A stretch of DNA of 64,000 nucleotides. Source: Nemertoderma westbladi (Eukaryota > Xenacoelomorpha > Nemertodermatida > Nemertodermatidae). A program made the position numbers and the translations under genes. Location: positions 1 to 64,000 of the forward strand of contig JAUCBJ010003164.1 in NCBI GenBank assembly GCA_032718475.1. The letters run 5' to 3'. Below the pieces are notes generated by a model that was given only the letters and a program-made list of their open reading frames with translations, was not told the origin of the DNA and made no database searches. This document shows positions 1-10,123 of the stretch, one piece after another; the first letter of the stretch is position 1; every line of letters begins with the position of its first letter.

Positions 1-885
1 GAAGTGCGGAGAGAGTGCGAACGCAATTCTAGTGTGGGGGGGGAGAATGAGAGGCTGAGTAAGGGACGAGGAGGTCCGGGGGTATGAGAGAGTTAGGGTG
101 AGAGTAGAGGGGAGGTAGGGCGAAAGTGTTGGGGAAACAAAAATCGCGTGAAGAGGTAAGCGCGATCGGCCCGACATGAGACGCCAGGCATAAGGGTAGC
201 GTTATCATACCCAGAGGGAGCGGCCTGGAAAGCCGACTCCGAGAGAAAAGAATTCCACCCCACACCCGATATTAGATCGGGATCCAGCGGGATTGTAGCG
301 CACTTTTTTGGTTGATGCTATCTTCTTACCGGGAAGATAGCATGGGGGGGAGTGTTAGCTTATTCAATCCCGCCAACACCCCATAAAGTTATTAGCCGAT
401 AAGCAATATTGGGAGCCACGAGATTGGGCAATTAACCAACTCGTGCCATCCCAATAAGAGTGGGAAGGAAGCACACAACAGAGGGTCAGGGGCCAAACCC
501 CTAACCCAGAGAGAACAGGTGGAGTGAACGGGAATACTCCACGGGGCGCCAACAAGGGTATTAACCAATCAGAGGGGGGAATGGCATCGATTGAGTAGCA
601 GTAAGGCCACCGTGCAATATAACCAATAACCTATTAATCAGTGATTCAGTTATCTCAGTGCAGCAGTGCTAGCGTAGGGTACAGCCAATTAGTTTAGTTA
701 GGGGATCACGGGACTTTAGTTACCGTATCCCGCCTTGTACACATTCACAATATATCTATATCTTATAACCTCTTATTATACACCGAACTTCAGAACTCAA
801 TTATCTTTACTTCACCCTTACACACGGCGGGGACGCGTGGACTAAATACCACACCGGATAAATCGGGATCCCTCCTGGATCCCGT
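1..885. other. Unrecognised left-flank DNA without a supported gene
   Basis: No open frame here resembles a known protein and the short frames look random. The stretch has G-rich runs near 36-45 and 343-351, two overlapping copies of a GGGATCC-type motif, and one strong hairpin listed separately. The last 50 bases grade into the decayed retrotransposon that follows. Confidence 0.5.
315..343. other. Perfect 11-bp stem hairpin
   Basis: ATGCTATCTTC (315-325) and GAAGATAGCAT (333-343) are exact reverse complements around the 7-base loop TTACCGG. A run of G follows directly. No function is assigned; it could be a repeat end or chance structure in non-coding DNA. Confidence 0.6.
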
Positions 886-2031
886 CACACAGATACTTAC
901 ACTACGGAGACTGATTGAAGGAATTAAGTCAAAGAATCTCCCCGCAGTCATGACATTTGTGGACTTCAAGAAAGCATTCGACTCCATCCATAGAGGTAAA
1001 ATGCTTGAAATCCTAAGAGCTTATGGAATACCAGAAGTAATTGTTGCTGGCATTGGATTGTTATATTGTGACACAGAAGCGCAGGTACTCTCACTAGATG
1101 GTGAAACTGAGTTTTTCTCAATCCTGGCTGGTGTACTGCAAGGTGACACACAAGGTGTACTGCAGTGTAATTTGTAATTGTACTGGATTACGCAATGAGG
1201 GCGGCCACAAAGGGTGAAGATTTGGGATTCACACTTCAAGAACGCAGAAGTAGTAGATATCCGGCAACTACAGTCACAGACACCGACTTTGCGGATGACA
1301 TCGCCCTGCTCTCTAATACGCTAGCAGATGCACAGCGTCTACTAAATAAAGTGGAGAGGGCTGCTAAGGAGGTTGGATTGCATATAAATGCTATCAAGAC
1401 CGAATTCATGACCTTTAATATTTATGGAAACTTGACAACCATTTATAATAATCAACTAAGGAAGGTCGATGACTTCTAGTACCTTGGATGATGGATAGAG
1501 AGTAGCAAAAAGGACATAGAAGTTAGGAAAGCAAAGGCTTGGGTAGCTCTATCAAAAATGGAAACCATCTGGAAATCAGATCTCTCCAGGCACCTGAAGA
1601 CTAAGTTCTTTCGAGCCACAGTGGAAAGTGTATTTTTATACGGGGGTGAGACCTGGACACTGACTAAATCACTTGAACAACGAATTGATGGTTGCTACAC
1701 AAGACTACTAAGGGCAGCCCTAAACATCAGCAGGAGACAACACATGACAAACGCCGAGCTTTATGGTACAATACCACCTGTATCAACCACCCTCCGTGAA
1801 CGCAGATTAAGATTCATTGGGCACTGCTGGCGCAGTAAAGACGAGGTCATACTAGATCTACCTCTCTGGCAACCAACTCATGGAAAGCGTAGTCGTGGAT
1901 GACCGGCCATAACATATATAGATCAACTTGAAAGGGATACTGAACTTGGGAGAAACGAAATTGCGACAACTATGGAGAATCGGGAAGCCTGGAAGGATCT
2001 CATTTCCACTGTCCGAGTTTGCTCGACCTAG
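886..2031 (+). pseudogene. Decayed non-LTR retrotransposon reverse transcriptase (3' part)
   Basis: Translation in shifting frames gives the reverse transcriptase core of a non-LTR retrotransposon: LTLRRLIEGI, then the VDFKKAFDSI motif, GVLQGDT, the catalytic FADDIALL block near 1290-1310, GGETWTL, and the typical C-terminal GHCWRSKDE. Coding can be followed to the TAG at 2029-2031. It is dead: a frameshift with a small tandem duplication near 1137-1175 removes the segment between the QGDT motif and LDYAMR, and in-frame stops lie at 1477-1479 (TAG), 1489-1491 (TGA) and 1900-1902 (TGA). The 5' half, including the endonuclease, is missing. The family is certain at the level of non-LTR reverse transcriptase; the clade (RTE-like or I-like) is not. 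Confidence 0.88.
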
Positions 2032-2102
2032 TATTAGTAGTAACTTAATTTCGCGAATATTTAATTTCTATATTCACCATTTAAGTTACCTTTTAATGGA
2101 AA

Positions 2103-2150
2103 GTAGCAGGTTATAATGGCAGGCTTTTTTAACCAAAGTAATAAACTAAA
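2103..2150 (+). repeat. Diverged MITE terminal arm
   Basis: This stretch resembles the left terminal repeat of the element at 3454-3773 (GCAGGTTATAATGGC, then a run ending AACCAAAGTAATAAAC). No matching opposite arm was found nearby, so it is probably a solo or truncated end. Confidence 0.45.
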
Positions 2151-2297
2151 TTTAGGAACACAGTTTGCAGTAAAATTTGTACTTCTAGGCACTAATTTTT
2201 CGATATTAATTTAACATTAACCCTATATGAGAAGGCTGAAAACGACACCCCAATTGGCTTTTTGCTACCGGTAGGCCTACCGATACTCCTACTGTAA

Positions 2298-2545
2298 CCT
2301 GATCGGCGACTTGCCCTCTCATCAGCAGATGATAGTGGCAATGGTGGAATTGGTCTATTGATGAATCTAACTGCACATGAAGCATTGGACAAAATTGACC
2401 AAATCTCTAACCGTATCATCCATTGCCACTTCTCATGTTCTGGAAGACTATGGCTAAGAAGTTTCCTAAGGTGGTTCTGATAGTGTGCTACTCCCCTACT
2501 AGTGTTGCCCCTGTAGAGGAACTGGAAAATCTATATCCGAATATT
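2298..2545 (+). pseudogene. Decayed non-LTR retrotransposon endonuclease fragment
   Basis: The plus strand from 2331 reads SGNGGIGLLMN, then LTAHEALDKIDQISNRIIH. After a frameshift near 2430 it reads VCYSPTSVAPVEELENLYP. This matches the apurinic-type endonuclease domain at the start of the ORF of non-LTR elements, where a GGIGxLL segment is followed by a CYSPT motif. A stop (TAA, 2295-2297) and the frameshift show it is inactive. It lies downstream of the reverse transcriptase fragment at 886-2031, the opposite of the order in an intact element, so it is a separate truncated insertion or a rearranged piece. Confidence 0.75.
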
Positions 2546-3453
2546 CCATTCTCGAACAGACTATAATTATAGTATATTCACATGGAAAACATCATGAAAC
2601 ACATCCTCATTCTCAACTTACAGACTCATAATACAGGTTTAAGAATTCAAATTTCCCGCGGGATAAATTCAGTCTAATATGTCCAATTAATTGTCCAATT
2701 AACACTCTTTGATATTTGGGGAGATGCATGTGTAGTTGTTTAGTCTTGGGTGCGCAGCTTATTGGCCCAGTCGATTCGATATTGCCAAGCTGCCCAACGA
2801 AAATTATAATAATATGAAAACTATTGCGTGAGATAAATAAGTAAATAACATATAATAGTTTTGCGACCATTCCATTGGTCTAACCATTTGTTACGCATAC
2901 ATACTTGTGAGCAGATAATTAATTAAACTTTACAATGGGTCGAAAGAAGCGATCACATTGCATTGGTGTGTTTGTGGGTTTGTTTGAACTTTACTGTGTG
3001 TGAGGGGGATGGTAAATCTGTCAGGTATCAAACTGCGCGACGCGGTTATGAGTACAAGTATGTACACGTACAGACAGATGTAACGTACATATACAGTAGT
3101 AGGTCCCTATGCGAGTCAGTATGTACTTTTATTTCAAAAGTGTGACATTACAAGACGACGGTAATGAAAACGTATGTTTTTTCGCTCATATAGAATTTGA
3201 AAAACTTACAGTATATGATTTTCTCCCGTTGATTCGTTCTTCCGATTTTTACTCCGCATGTATAACTAGTCGAGCGATTATCAGCGAACGTGAGCCTACG
3301 TAATCGCGTAAGTAAATCGGTATCACGTATTACTGTTCATATTAATGGCAGTAAACACCGCAATAATTATGGTTAGTTAAAATGAGGAGACAGGGGAGGG
3401 GGGGGGGGGGGCGAATTAATATCCCGCATCAATGTTAAAGTCGCAATTTAGGG
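2546..3453. other. AT-rich non-coding stretch
   Basis: No supported gene. It holds a 14-base G tract at 3398-3411. The words CGAATTAATATCCCGC just after it resemble the poly-G junction before each macrosatellite module M (for example 22097-22135). Bases near 2552-2580 resemble 7993-8022 (an ATAATTATAGTATATT core), which suggests a shared unidentified repeat. Confidence 0.45.
3398..3411. repeat. G14 homopolymer
   Basis: Uninterrupted run of 14 G. It is upstream of a MITE-like element and followed by words similar to those flanking the poly-G tracts of the macrosatellite. Confidence 0.8.
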
Positions 3454-3773
3454 AAAGGAGCAGGTTACAGTGGCACGTTATTCTAACCAAAACAATAAAC
3501 TAAACACAATAGAACAGGTTAATGTTTGTTTTTGAGAGTAATCAGCTGTTATTTGCGTTATCAGCCCCCCCCCCCCCCCCCCCCTTATCTGGAAATGAGA
3601 TACATGGCATTGGTACTTATCAATTTGCCTGATTATGGCGTACATTACAGTAGACCTCATTTTTTGAAAAAGTTAGGCCCTACTGTTGCCTCCAAAGCAA
3701 ATTATAGCCTCATGAAATAAACTTTTGTTTATTGTTTTGGTTAGAAAACACCGCCACTGTAACCTGCCCCTTT
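3454..3773. mobile_element. MITE-like element with about 47-bp terminal inverted repeats
   Basis: The left end (3454-3500) contains GCAGGTTACAGTGGC followed by CTAACCAAAACAATAAAC. The right end (3727-3773) is its reverse complement with only a few mismatches. The element is about 320 bp, carries no coding capacity and has a 20-base C tract inside. TTTA occurs just outside both ends (left near 3447-3450, right near 3776-3779) and may be the target-site duplication, though this is tentative. Related left arms occur at 2103-2150 and at the start of every macrosatellite unit. These are features of a non-autonomous DNA transposon; the parent superfamily is not known. Confidence 0.72.
3565..3584. 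repeat. C20 homopolymer inside the MITE-like element
   Basis: Uninterrupted run of 20 C in the middle of the element at 3454-3773. Confidence 0.85.
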
Positions 3774-4810
3774 CTTTTAATATTATAAATTAAATTAAGT
3801 TTTTTAACACACTAAACACATATTTTGTGCTTGTGGTCTTTTTTTCCACAATTAAATCCAGTTTGCACAAATATTAACGAATGGTATGTATAGTTTAGTT
3901 AGTTTTTGACATTGGACTGTTAAACCAAAACAGGCTCAGGAAATTTAACACGTTATTATAAAGGTGTTACAATATTTTCATCGTGACTTTAGAGTTTATA
4001 CTTTTCTTAGCACACTGACGTGATTTTCTCAATCTTGTGAAATTATTTATACATTATTGAGTCAAAGGTTTATTATTTGGCATAAGTTATACGAAAATTA
4101 TACCTTAGAAAACATTAACAGTTGGAGACTGATAGACTATCCTCATAATGTCGTACAGTAATTAATTAATAATTATCCCCATCTTTAACCCTCACACTTT
4201 ACGCTACCGTTACCTATAATGCCTAACAAATAATATTACCATTCGTAACTCTGGCACAATCTTAATGGGCAATTTCGTAATTAACTACAGGTGACATATT
4301 ATTGGGTGCTTATAGTTTAAATGGTTTATATAGTAATCACTCGGGCGTGCCAAGATATAACAGTGACATTACATTAATTTATAATGTAAGTGCCCCCTTA
4401 TTATTAAGTTAATTTTTCATTTAATGTTGCTTAAACGCCATTCAGAATAAATACATTATGTACACCAGTAAAATTGTGTTGCTCTTGACCACGTTAATTA
4501 ACTACTATAACAGGTATTCTCCAATTTAATGTTTTATTTATTATTTTATAATATAATTTATATGTGGAGTCTCGATATTGATGATGCTAGCTTGTTACAT
4601 GTATTAGAGCAGTTATTTGTGTATAAATTAACATTTTTAACGTTATTTTCGGTTAATTTTTATATTTATTGAGTACAGCCAAAAGCCATGTAAATGAAAT
4701 GTTGAAAATAATAGGTGAAATATGTTTACATTGCTTATAATGCAAACTACTTAGTTTTTATTTTTACATCCCACTCACTTATTTGATCATTAATAATTTA
4801 CTTTGCGAGA
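3774..4810. other. AT-rich 5' flank of the EF-hand/CAP-Gly gene
   Basis: Very AT-rich, with no supported coding frame. It must hold the promoter and 5' untranslated region of the gene starting at 4811, but no reliable TATA box or initiator could be singled out from the many AT-rich words. An untranslated upstream exon cannot be excluded. Confidence 0.45.
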
Positions 4811-6968
4811 ATGGCTGAAGTTGAAGATCGTAAAGTAAGTACTTACGAGGAATACCATTACCTGAAAGCGGCTGATAAAGGTAATTCCGCGGACATTCTA
4901 AGTCAAATAATCCAGGTCCTAAATGTAGAAGCAGTTAAACTCCCTCCAGTCACGTGGGGCGATCACGTGGACGCCTTGCTGGAGCTCGGTCAGGCGGTGT
5001 TCAAGAAGATAGATAGCGACGGAGACGGGCATTTAAACTTCGAAGAATTTACATCGGCCTTCTTGAACCCGAGTTTGAAACTCAACAAACCCGATATAAA
5101 ACGATTGTTCGTTGACGCAGATTCCGATAAGGACGGGTTCATTAATCTCCAGGAGTTCCTCCCGATAGTCCGGCAGGTTGTAGCGTTTCTTTGCGCCACG
5201 CAGGATAATTCGGAATGTCAGTGGACCGTTCTACATATTTATGATAATGATATTTATTTATATTTTGACAAACAAACTCATAATTTAAGTTATATTCCCC
5301 CGCCAGACTTTGAACTTTCCCTGGTGCGGCGACACGATTGTCTTTACGAAATGATCAGAGAAATCGTCAAAGGGCATGATGATATTGTGACGTCATCGTT
5401 GGCTGAAAAGGTTCTGAAAGCCCCGGAATTTGGGATTTTCCTTAATGATTTGGACCGGAGTCAAATAGAAAGAATATTTGACGAAAAAGATGTATCATTC
5501 GTTTCTATTGAAGAATTCTGTTCCATTTTGCGGAGAATAATCGTGGCAATTAATCGTGAAAAAATGCCCTCAATATCGGATTGGATTGAAATTGCGGGTG
5601 GTAAATTCGGTAAATTTTGGATAAATAAAAATTCTGGGGAAATTCAGCGGGTTGTTCCAGAAGTGATAGTTAAACTAATGCGTGACAGACTGGAAGCGAG
5701 AGAAGAGCAAGTGGAAATTCTTCCTAAAGTTATAAAGGACCTTGAAAAAGCGCAGGAAAAATTAGAGGTTGAAACGAAATTGCATAAAGAGATAACGGCC
5801 ACTTACCATGAGCTTAAAGACAGGCATGATACCGTGGGAGAGGTGCAATCAAAACTAGAATTGCAAAATAATTCACTAAAACGAGATTTACTGAAAAGAT
5901 CGGAACAATGTCGTCTTCTCGAGATCCAACAGAAGAAAGCTGAAGAGCGGATGCGCTGGTTGGAGGATGCGGCAGTGGAACGGGACCATCTTTATGGGTC
6001 GTTGGAACACACGCGCGAGATTCTAAAAGCAGCGCAACGAAACGTTCGCGATAGGGATGCGGAAATAAAGAACTTGAAACATGTCTTGGAGACTACCGTG
6101 GAACAATTTGAAGATATGAAGAGAAAGAAAGCTGAGCAGCAAAGAAAGAATGAAGACTTACAACTTCAGATAAAAGAGGAGATAAGAAGAATTCAACAAA
6201 TTGAGATAGAGAATGAAACAGTTCCTAAAATGAGACAACAGATTACAGTTCTTCAGGAAAACTTAGATTCATCGACTAAAGAAGCTGCTGAAAAATCGGC
6301 TTTATTGCAATTAGCCAGGAATACCATCAAAGAACAGAAAAAAACGATACAAGATTTGGAGAAGGAGTTGGAGCAGGTGCCTTTGCTAGAGACAGAACTA
6401 AAGATGGCCCAGTGTGAGGTGTGGACAATGAAACAATTAATTATAGGTAAGGACGCTTTAGTTATACAGAAGACGCACGATCTGGACGAGGCTAAAATGG
6501 AACTGGGAGAGAGGAAAGTTCAGCCTACTGATGCGCCAGATATCTGGGGTTGGGGGTCGGGTGGGACCGGAATGCGGGAGTTCCTTACGACATCGAGGAA
6601 GGAACCGGTCCGCAAGTCGCCGCGGCTGAGCGCAAGCGGTCGACGGCCGGACCGCCACTCGGTCGCCTCCATGCCGTATGTGTTGTCAGATGAGGACAGA
6701 CCGACGGGGACCCTCGACGGCGATGAGATTTCAAAGCCGGTTAAATTGACGAGTCAGTCGAGTGTATTCTACGACGAAACGATAAATCGACAGGATACGG
6801 GAGACGATCCGCTTGAGATAAGCATCCCTGTTCCGCAGTCGACCAGGGGAGGGCGGCTGGGATCAGCCGCGGTTAAACCAACTCGTCGACCGGGCGGAGT
6901 CCCAGCGAAAACCTATCGTCCTAAATCCACTCCTAACCATATTAAAACAAGCAGTCAAAATAATAAAG
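4811..6968 (+). CDS. EF-hand / coiled-coil / CAP-Gly protein, exon 1
   Basis: First coding exon of a two-exon gene (4811-6968 joined to 8197-8615; 858 residues). The ATG has A at -3 and G at +4, a good animal start context. Residues 68-79 (DSDGDGHLNFEE) and 104-115 (DSDKDGFINLQE) are canonical EF-hand loops with Asp at 1, 3 and 5, Gly at 6 and Glu at 12, so the protein should bind calcium. A degenerate third EF-hand-like segment is at 223-236. Two WW-like stretches (about 138-167 and 258-284) are possible but unproven. About residues 285-570 form a long charged coiled coil; 575-719 are basic, Ser/Pro-rich and probably disordered. The reading frame would stop at 6977-6979, but AAAG/GTAAAC at 6968/6969 is a donor site and joining to 8197 keeps the frame (phase 1). 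The architecture suggests a Ca2+-binding microtubule-associated protein. I do not recognise a named orthologue. Confidence 0.88.
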
Positions 6969-7039
6969 GTAAACAATAATAGAGTAGAGTAAAAAGAGTG
7001 TCTTTATTGAGATACCCGGAGGCGACCCAAAGGCTCCAC

Positions 7040-7627
7040 TTTCGATAGCTGCTACCCGAAGGTAGGGGTGGGCGCTACTATCTGCTACCCGAAGGTAGGG
7101 GTGGGAGCTACTATCTGTTACCCGAAGGTAGGGGTTGCCGCTACTCCTATCTGCTACCCGAAGGTAGGGGTGGGCGCTACTCCTATTTGGTACCCGAAGA
7201 TAGGGGTGGGCGCTACTATCTGCTACCCGAAATTAGGGGTGGGCGCTACTCCTATCTGCTACCCGAAGGTAGGGGTGGGCGCTACTTATCTGCTACCCAA
7301 AGGTAGGGGTGGGCGCTACTCCTATCTGCTACCCGAAGGTAGGGGTGGGCGCTACTCCTATCTGCTACCCGAAGGTAGGGGTGGGTGCTACTCCTATCGC
7401 TACCGAAGGTAGGGGTGGGCGCTACTATGCTACCCTAAAGGTAGGGGTGGGCGCTACTCCTATCTGCTACCCTGAAGGTAGGGAGGGGGGGGGGGCGCTA
7501 CTCCTATCTGCTACCCGAATGTAGGGGGGGGCGCTACTCCTATCTGCTACCCGAAGGTAGTGGTGGGCGCTATTATGCTACCCTAAAGGTAGGGGTGGGC
7601 GCTACTCCTATCTGCTACCCGAATGTA
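7040..7627. repeat. 36-bp minisatellite in the intron
   Basis: About 16 tandem copies of a 36-bp unit containing TCTGCTACCCGAAGGTAGGG and then GTGGGCGCTACTCCTA. Some copies lack three bases (33 bp) and others are shortened further. Each unit contains the inverted pair CTACC/GGTAG. Because 36 and 33 are multiples of three, short open frames of GATPICYPKVGV type appear; they lie in the intron of the gene at 4811-8615 and are not coding. Confidence 0.9.
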
Positions 7628-7655
7628 GGGGGGGGGGGGGGGGGGGGGGGGGGGG
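7628..7655. repeat. G28 homopolymer
   Basis: The longest G run in the window, at the end of the intronic minisatellite. The length is likely polymorphic or uncertain in the assembly. Confidence 0.85.
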
Positions 7656-7671
7656 AGCTACTCCTATCCCA

Positions 7672-7812
7672 AGTTTTTCTCCCAGTTTTTTAACTGGTCC
7701 CCATTTTATTGACTCCAGGGGATGAAAAGTTGAGTGGACCCTGATGCGGCTCGAACCTACAACCAATACATTGCTGGCCCGTCGCTTAACCAACTGAGCT
7801 ACCTTCGCATTC
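7672..7812 (-). mobile_element. tRNA-derived SINE in the intron
   Basis: Read on the minus strand, the head contains an RNA polymerase III A box (TAGCTCAGTTGGTTAA, 7786-7801) and, about 30 bases further on, a B box (GGTTCGAGCC, 7748-7757). The flanks only loosely form an acceptor stem. A tRNA-unrelated tail follows (GGAGTCAATAAAATGG, then ACCAGTT and ACTGGG words). The weak cloverleaf and the tail fit a SINE and not a functional tRNA gene. It lies antisense in the intron of the EF-hand/CAP-Gly gene. Confidence 0.72.
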
Positions 7813-8196
7813 CAGACACCAATTACACCTCCGTTATTGTTTTGTATTGAATGAAAGCTGGCCATGCAAGGATTCCAAATATGTAACACAATCTGAATTT
7901 CGTTGAAAAATTGTAGATGGCCTTGTTAGTTCTTGAAGGTTGTTCTCGTTTGGAAGTTAAATGGATTTGCATTCAGGCATTCCGTATTTTCAATTCTCAA
8001 ACAGACAATAATTATAGTATATTACATGTTAAAAATCGCCATGTTGAAATTGTTTTATTTATTTTCTATTTTAAAAATATTGAAACACAAATTTGTTTTA
8101 AATTGCTAATATTTTAGTCTAATACTAAAGTTACATCATTAGGGTAACATAAAATAATTAATCTATTAGATATTTATTAACATAATAATGTTTTAG

Positions 8197-8615
8197 GTGA
8201 TGTTGTTAATATTACGCAAAAGGAACTTGAAGAAGGAGACGATATGTTACGATCTATGGTACAACAAGCTGATCTGGAAGCGGCCGCGTTCCTGCGGCTG
8301 GGAGATCGTGTCGTTCTAAAACAATCCAAACGGGAACGATTCGGGGTCGATTTGCCCTTAGCGGGAGTCATTAAATTCATCGGAACGGTTGATCGAAGGA
8401 AGGTGGAGCGCAAGCTCTACGTTGGTCTAAAGATGGACGACCCGGTCGGAACTACAGACGGGGTGGTTTACGGTAAACGATTCTTTGTTGCACCTCCTCG
8501 CCACGGATTGGTTACTTGGATCGGTGATGTGGCCACTGTATTGGACGCTAAGGAGGGCGTATACAAACCATTATCCCAACTCGCTGCCACTAATAAATCT
8601 GTCACCTCAGCTTAG
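8197..8615 (+). CDS. EF-hand / coiled-coil / CAP-Gly protein, exon 2 (CAP-Gly domain)
   Basis: Second and last coding exon. The acceptor is TTTTAG at 8191-8196. The first two bases complete the glycine codon begun by the last G of exon 1, and the frame continues through DVVNITQKELEEGDDM to a TAG at 8613-8615. Residues about 753-828 of the spliced protein are a CAP-Gly domain: LGDRVVL, a GVIKFIG strand, KLYVGLKMDDPVG, TTDGVVYGKRFFVAPPRHGL. The usual GKNDG motif, which binds the C-terminal EEY/F tails of tubulin and EB proteins, is GTTDG here (804-808). The domain is C-terminal, as in tubulin-folding cofactor B and unlike most CLIP and dynactin proteins. Exon 1 adds EF-hands and a coiled coil. 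Binding to microtubule ends is an inference from the family. Confidence 0.9.
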
Positions 8616-9049
8616 CCCTCGGTCAACCCATTAGACCTGCCTCAATGCGGAACTTTTGTTGAGGCGACTTGTTTCAGTGACCCCATTATTAATTCGCAAT
8701 TTGATTTAGCTACATGTTTTTTTTATAATTTTCTAGATAAACAAATATCTGCGACAAAAGTTGATAATGAGAAGGCGCCGACAACTAACAAGTCTCTTCA
8801 TCCAAAGTTGCATGGCGTGAGGCTGCCTATTTTTCTAAGCGTTTTGTGGGAATTTTTGGACCTTTCTAACTGAATCCTTGATTACAATGAATGCTGTAAA
8901 ATCGACTTGCCAATGACTGAATGCATTTTTCTACTCGCACGTCATAATGCTACCGAGAGAACCAACACCATATTCGGTAGGTAGGAATAATGAGTATTTC
9001 CTGTGTTTGTCCTGTTTGTGTTGTTTCGTAATCGGTAACAATAACAGAG
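8616..9049. other. 3' untranslated region and boundary of the macrosatellite
   Basis: Follows the stop of the EF-hand/CAP-Gly gene. No canonical AATAAA was identified with confidence. At about 9046-9050 the sequence becomes homologous to the start of the three other macrosatellite units, so this is the left edge of the array. The words just before the edge (AACAGAG) loosely resemble the TTACAG before units 2-4. Confidence 0.5.
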
Positions 9050-9093
9050 TAATATCTCATCTCGTCGAATAAGAGATGTAACTTATCAATTAA

Positions 9094-9218
9094 GGGGTAG
9101 GTGCTGGTTATAATGGCACGTTATTCTAACCAAAACAATAAACATTTACACAGTTACAGTTACATTTTTGCGAGTAATCAATAATTGTTACAGTATTTGC
9201 TACGGTTTCCCCCTTAAA
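9094..9218 (+). repeat. Truncated MITE-like arm at the start of module M
   Basis: Contains GGTGCTGGTTATAATGGC and TTCTAACCAAAACAATAAAC, matching the left terminal repeat at 3454-3500, followed by GAGTAATCA words also shared with that element. The right terminal repeat is missing. The same arm occurs at about 22189, 41137 and 54945, so it was part of the unit before amplification. Confidence 0.6.
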
Positions 9219-9991
9219 AGGGTTAAATTTTGGTTGCGTCGAGAACACCAACACTACCTCCACCACTCGCCACTCCAGAGTCATTTCAAACCGAAATTTA
9301 TTCGCCAAAAAATACTTGTCTTGAATAATTCTTGACATTAAGTTTAATAACGACGAAGGCCAGCCCTAACTAACAAGCACAATACGGTTATGACAATACA
9401 GTTACGTAAAGATATTTATTAGCCAAGCAAATAATGACGTAACACTGTGACACGTTATTATTATTGCACAAAGAATGACCAACCCAAAATATGGCTTGTC
9501 TTCAAAGTGAACGCCATTTAGATCACGCTAACTACTTACTGTATACTCTCGGAGAAACATTAATAATTAGTTTAATTAATTTATAAATTATTAATTAAAT
9601 TGAAAAACAACTGAGTTTATAATTAGAATTTAATAAAAGTATTTAAACGAAATATAACATAACATATATGTGCAAAATGCGCAGAGAAAATATACCGATA
9701 CTGTAGCGCACGAAAGACTCAAAGAAAAATTAAAAAAATACAGATTGATGGTTAAAATAAACCAAAATTATAAAACGAGGGTGGGCTACAATTTTAAGGA
9801 TCGTTAAATACAGTATGGTTGTTACTCGTCAGTAACATGAAATGGAATAGAAACACAACGCAATTCAGTGTTCCATACCAAAAAATATCAACCAATTACA
9901 TTTTAACACGTAAATAAATAGCGACTTTTGTGTCCATTTGTGCTTAATATGAGTGACAGCTACAGATAAATAATAAAATTACACCCAAATA

Positions 9992-9997
9992 TTTATT
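9992..9997 (-). terminator. Candidate polyadenylation signal of transporter copy 1
   Basis: AATAAA on the minus strand, 127 bases past the TAG at 10124-10126. It is also present in copy 2 (24168-24173) and copy 4 (55881-55886). Copy 3 has AGTAAA instead (42022-42027). Confidence 0.5.
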
Positions 9998-10123
9998 GTG
10001 TTCGTTGCAGCCATATAACAGTATTATGAAGCCATTGACGTCAGCAACATTACGAGAATGTATTAATACTGTCAAACTATTAGGTAAGGATATCACTTTC
10101 GCTTTTCCCTTTAGATCACCTGT

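Noticed and set aside
29-265. Minus-strand frame of 78 codons near the left edge
   Set aside because: Low-complexity Leu/Pro/Ser content with no recognisable domain and no splice or start context.
2613-2870. Minus-strand frame of 85 codons with a GQLGNIESTGPISCAPKT segment as a possible transposase or gag remnant
   Set aside because: The similarity could not be supported by any clear motif, so it is left unannotated.
7068-7412. GATPICYPKVGV-repeat frames after the EF-hand exon
   Set aside because: They are the 36-bp minisatellite translated; the region is spliced out between 6968 and 8197.
7740-7812. Functional tRNA gene on the minus strand
   Set aside because: A and B boxes are present, but the acceptor and T stems pair poorly and a tRNA-unrelated tail follows, as in a SINE.
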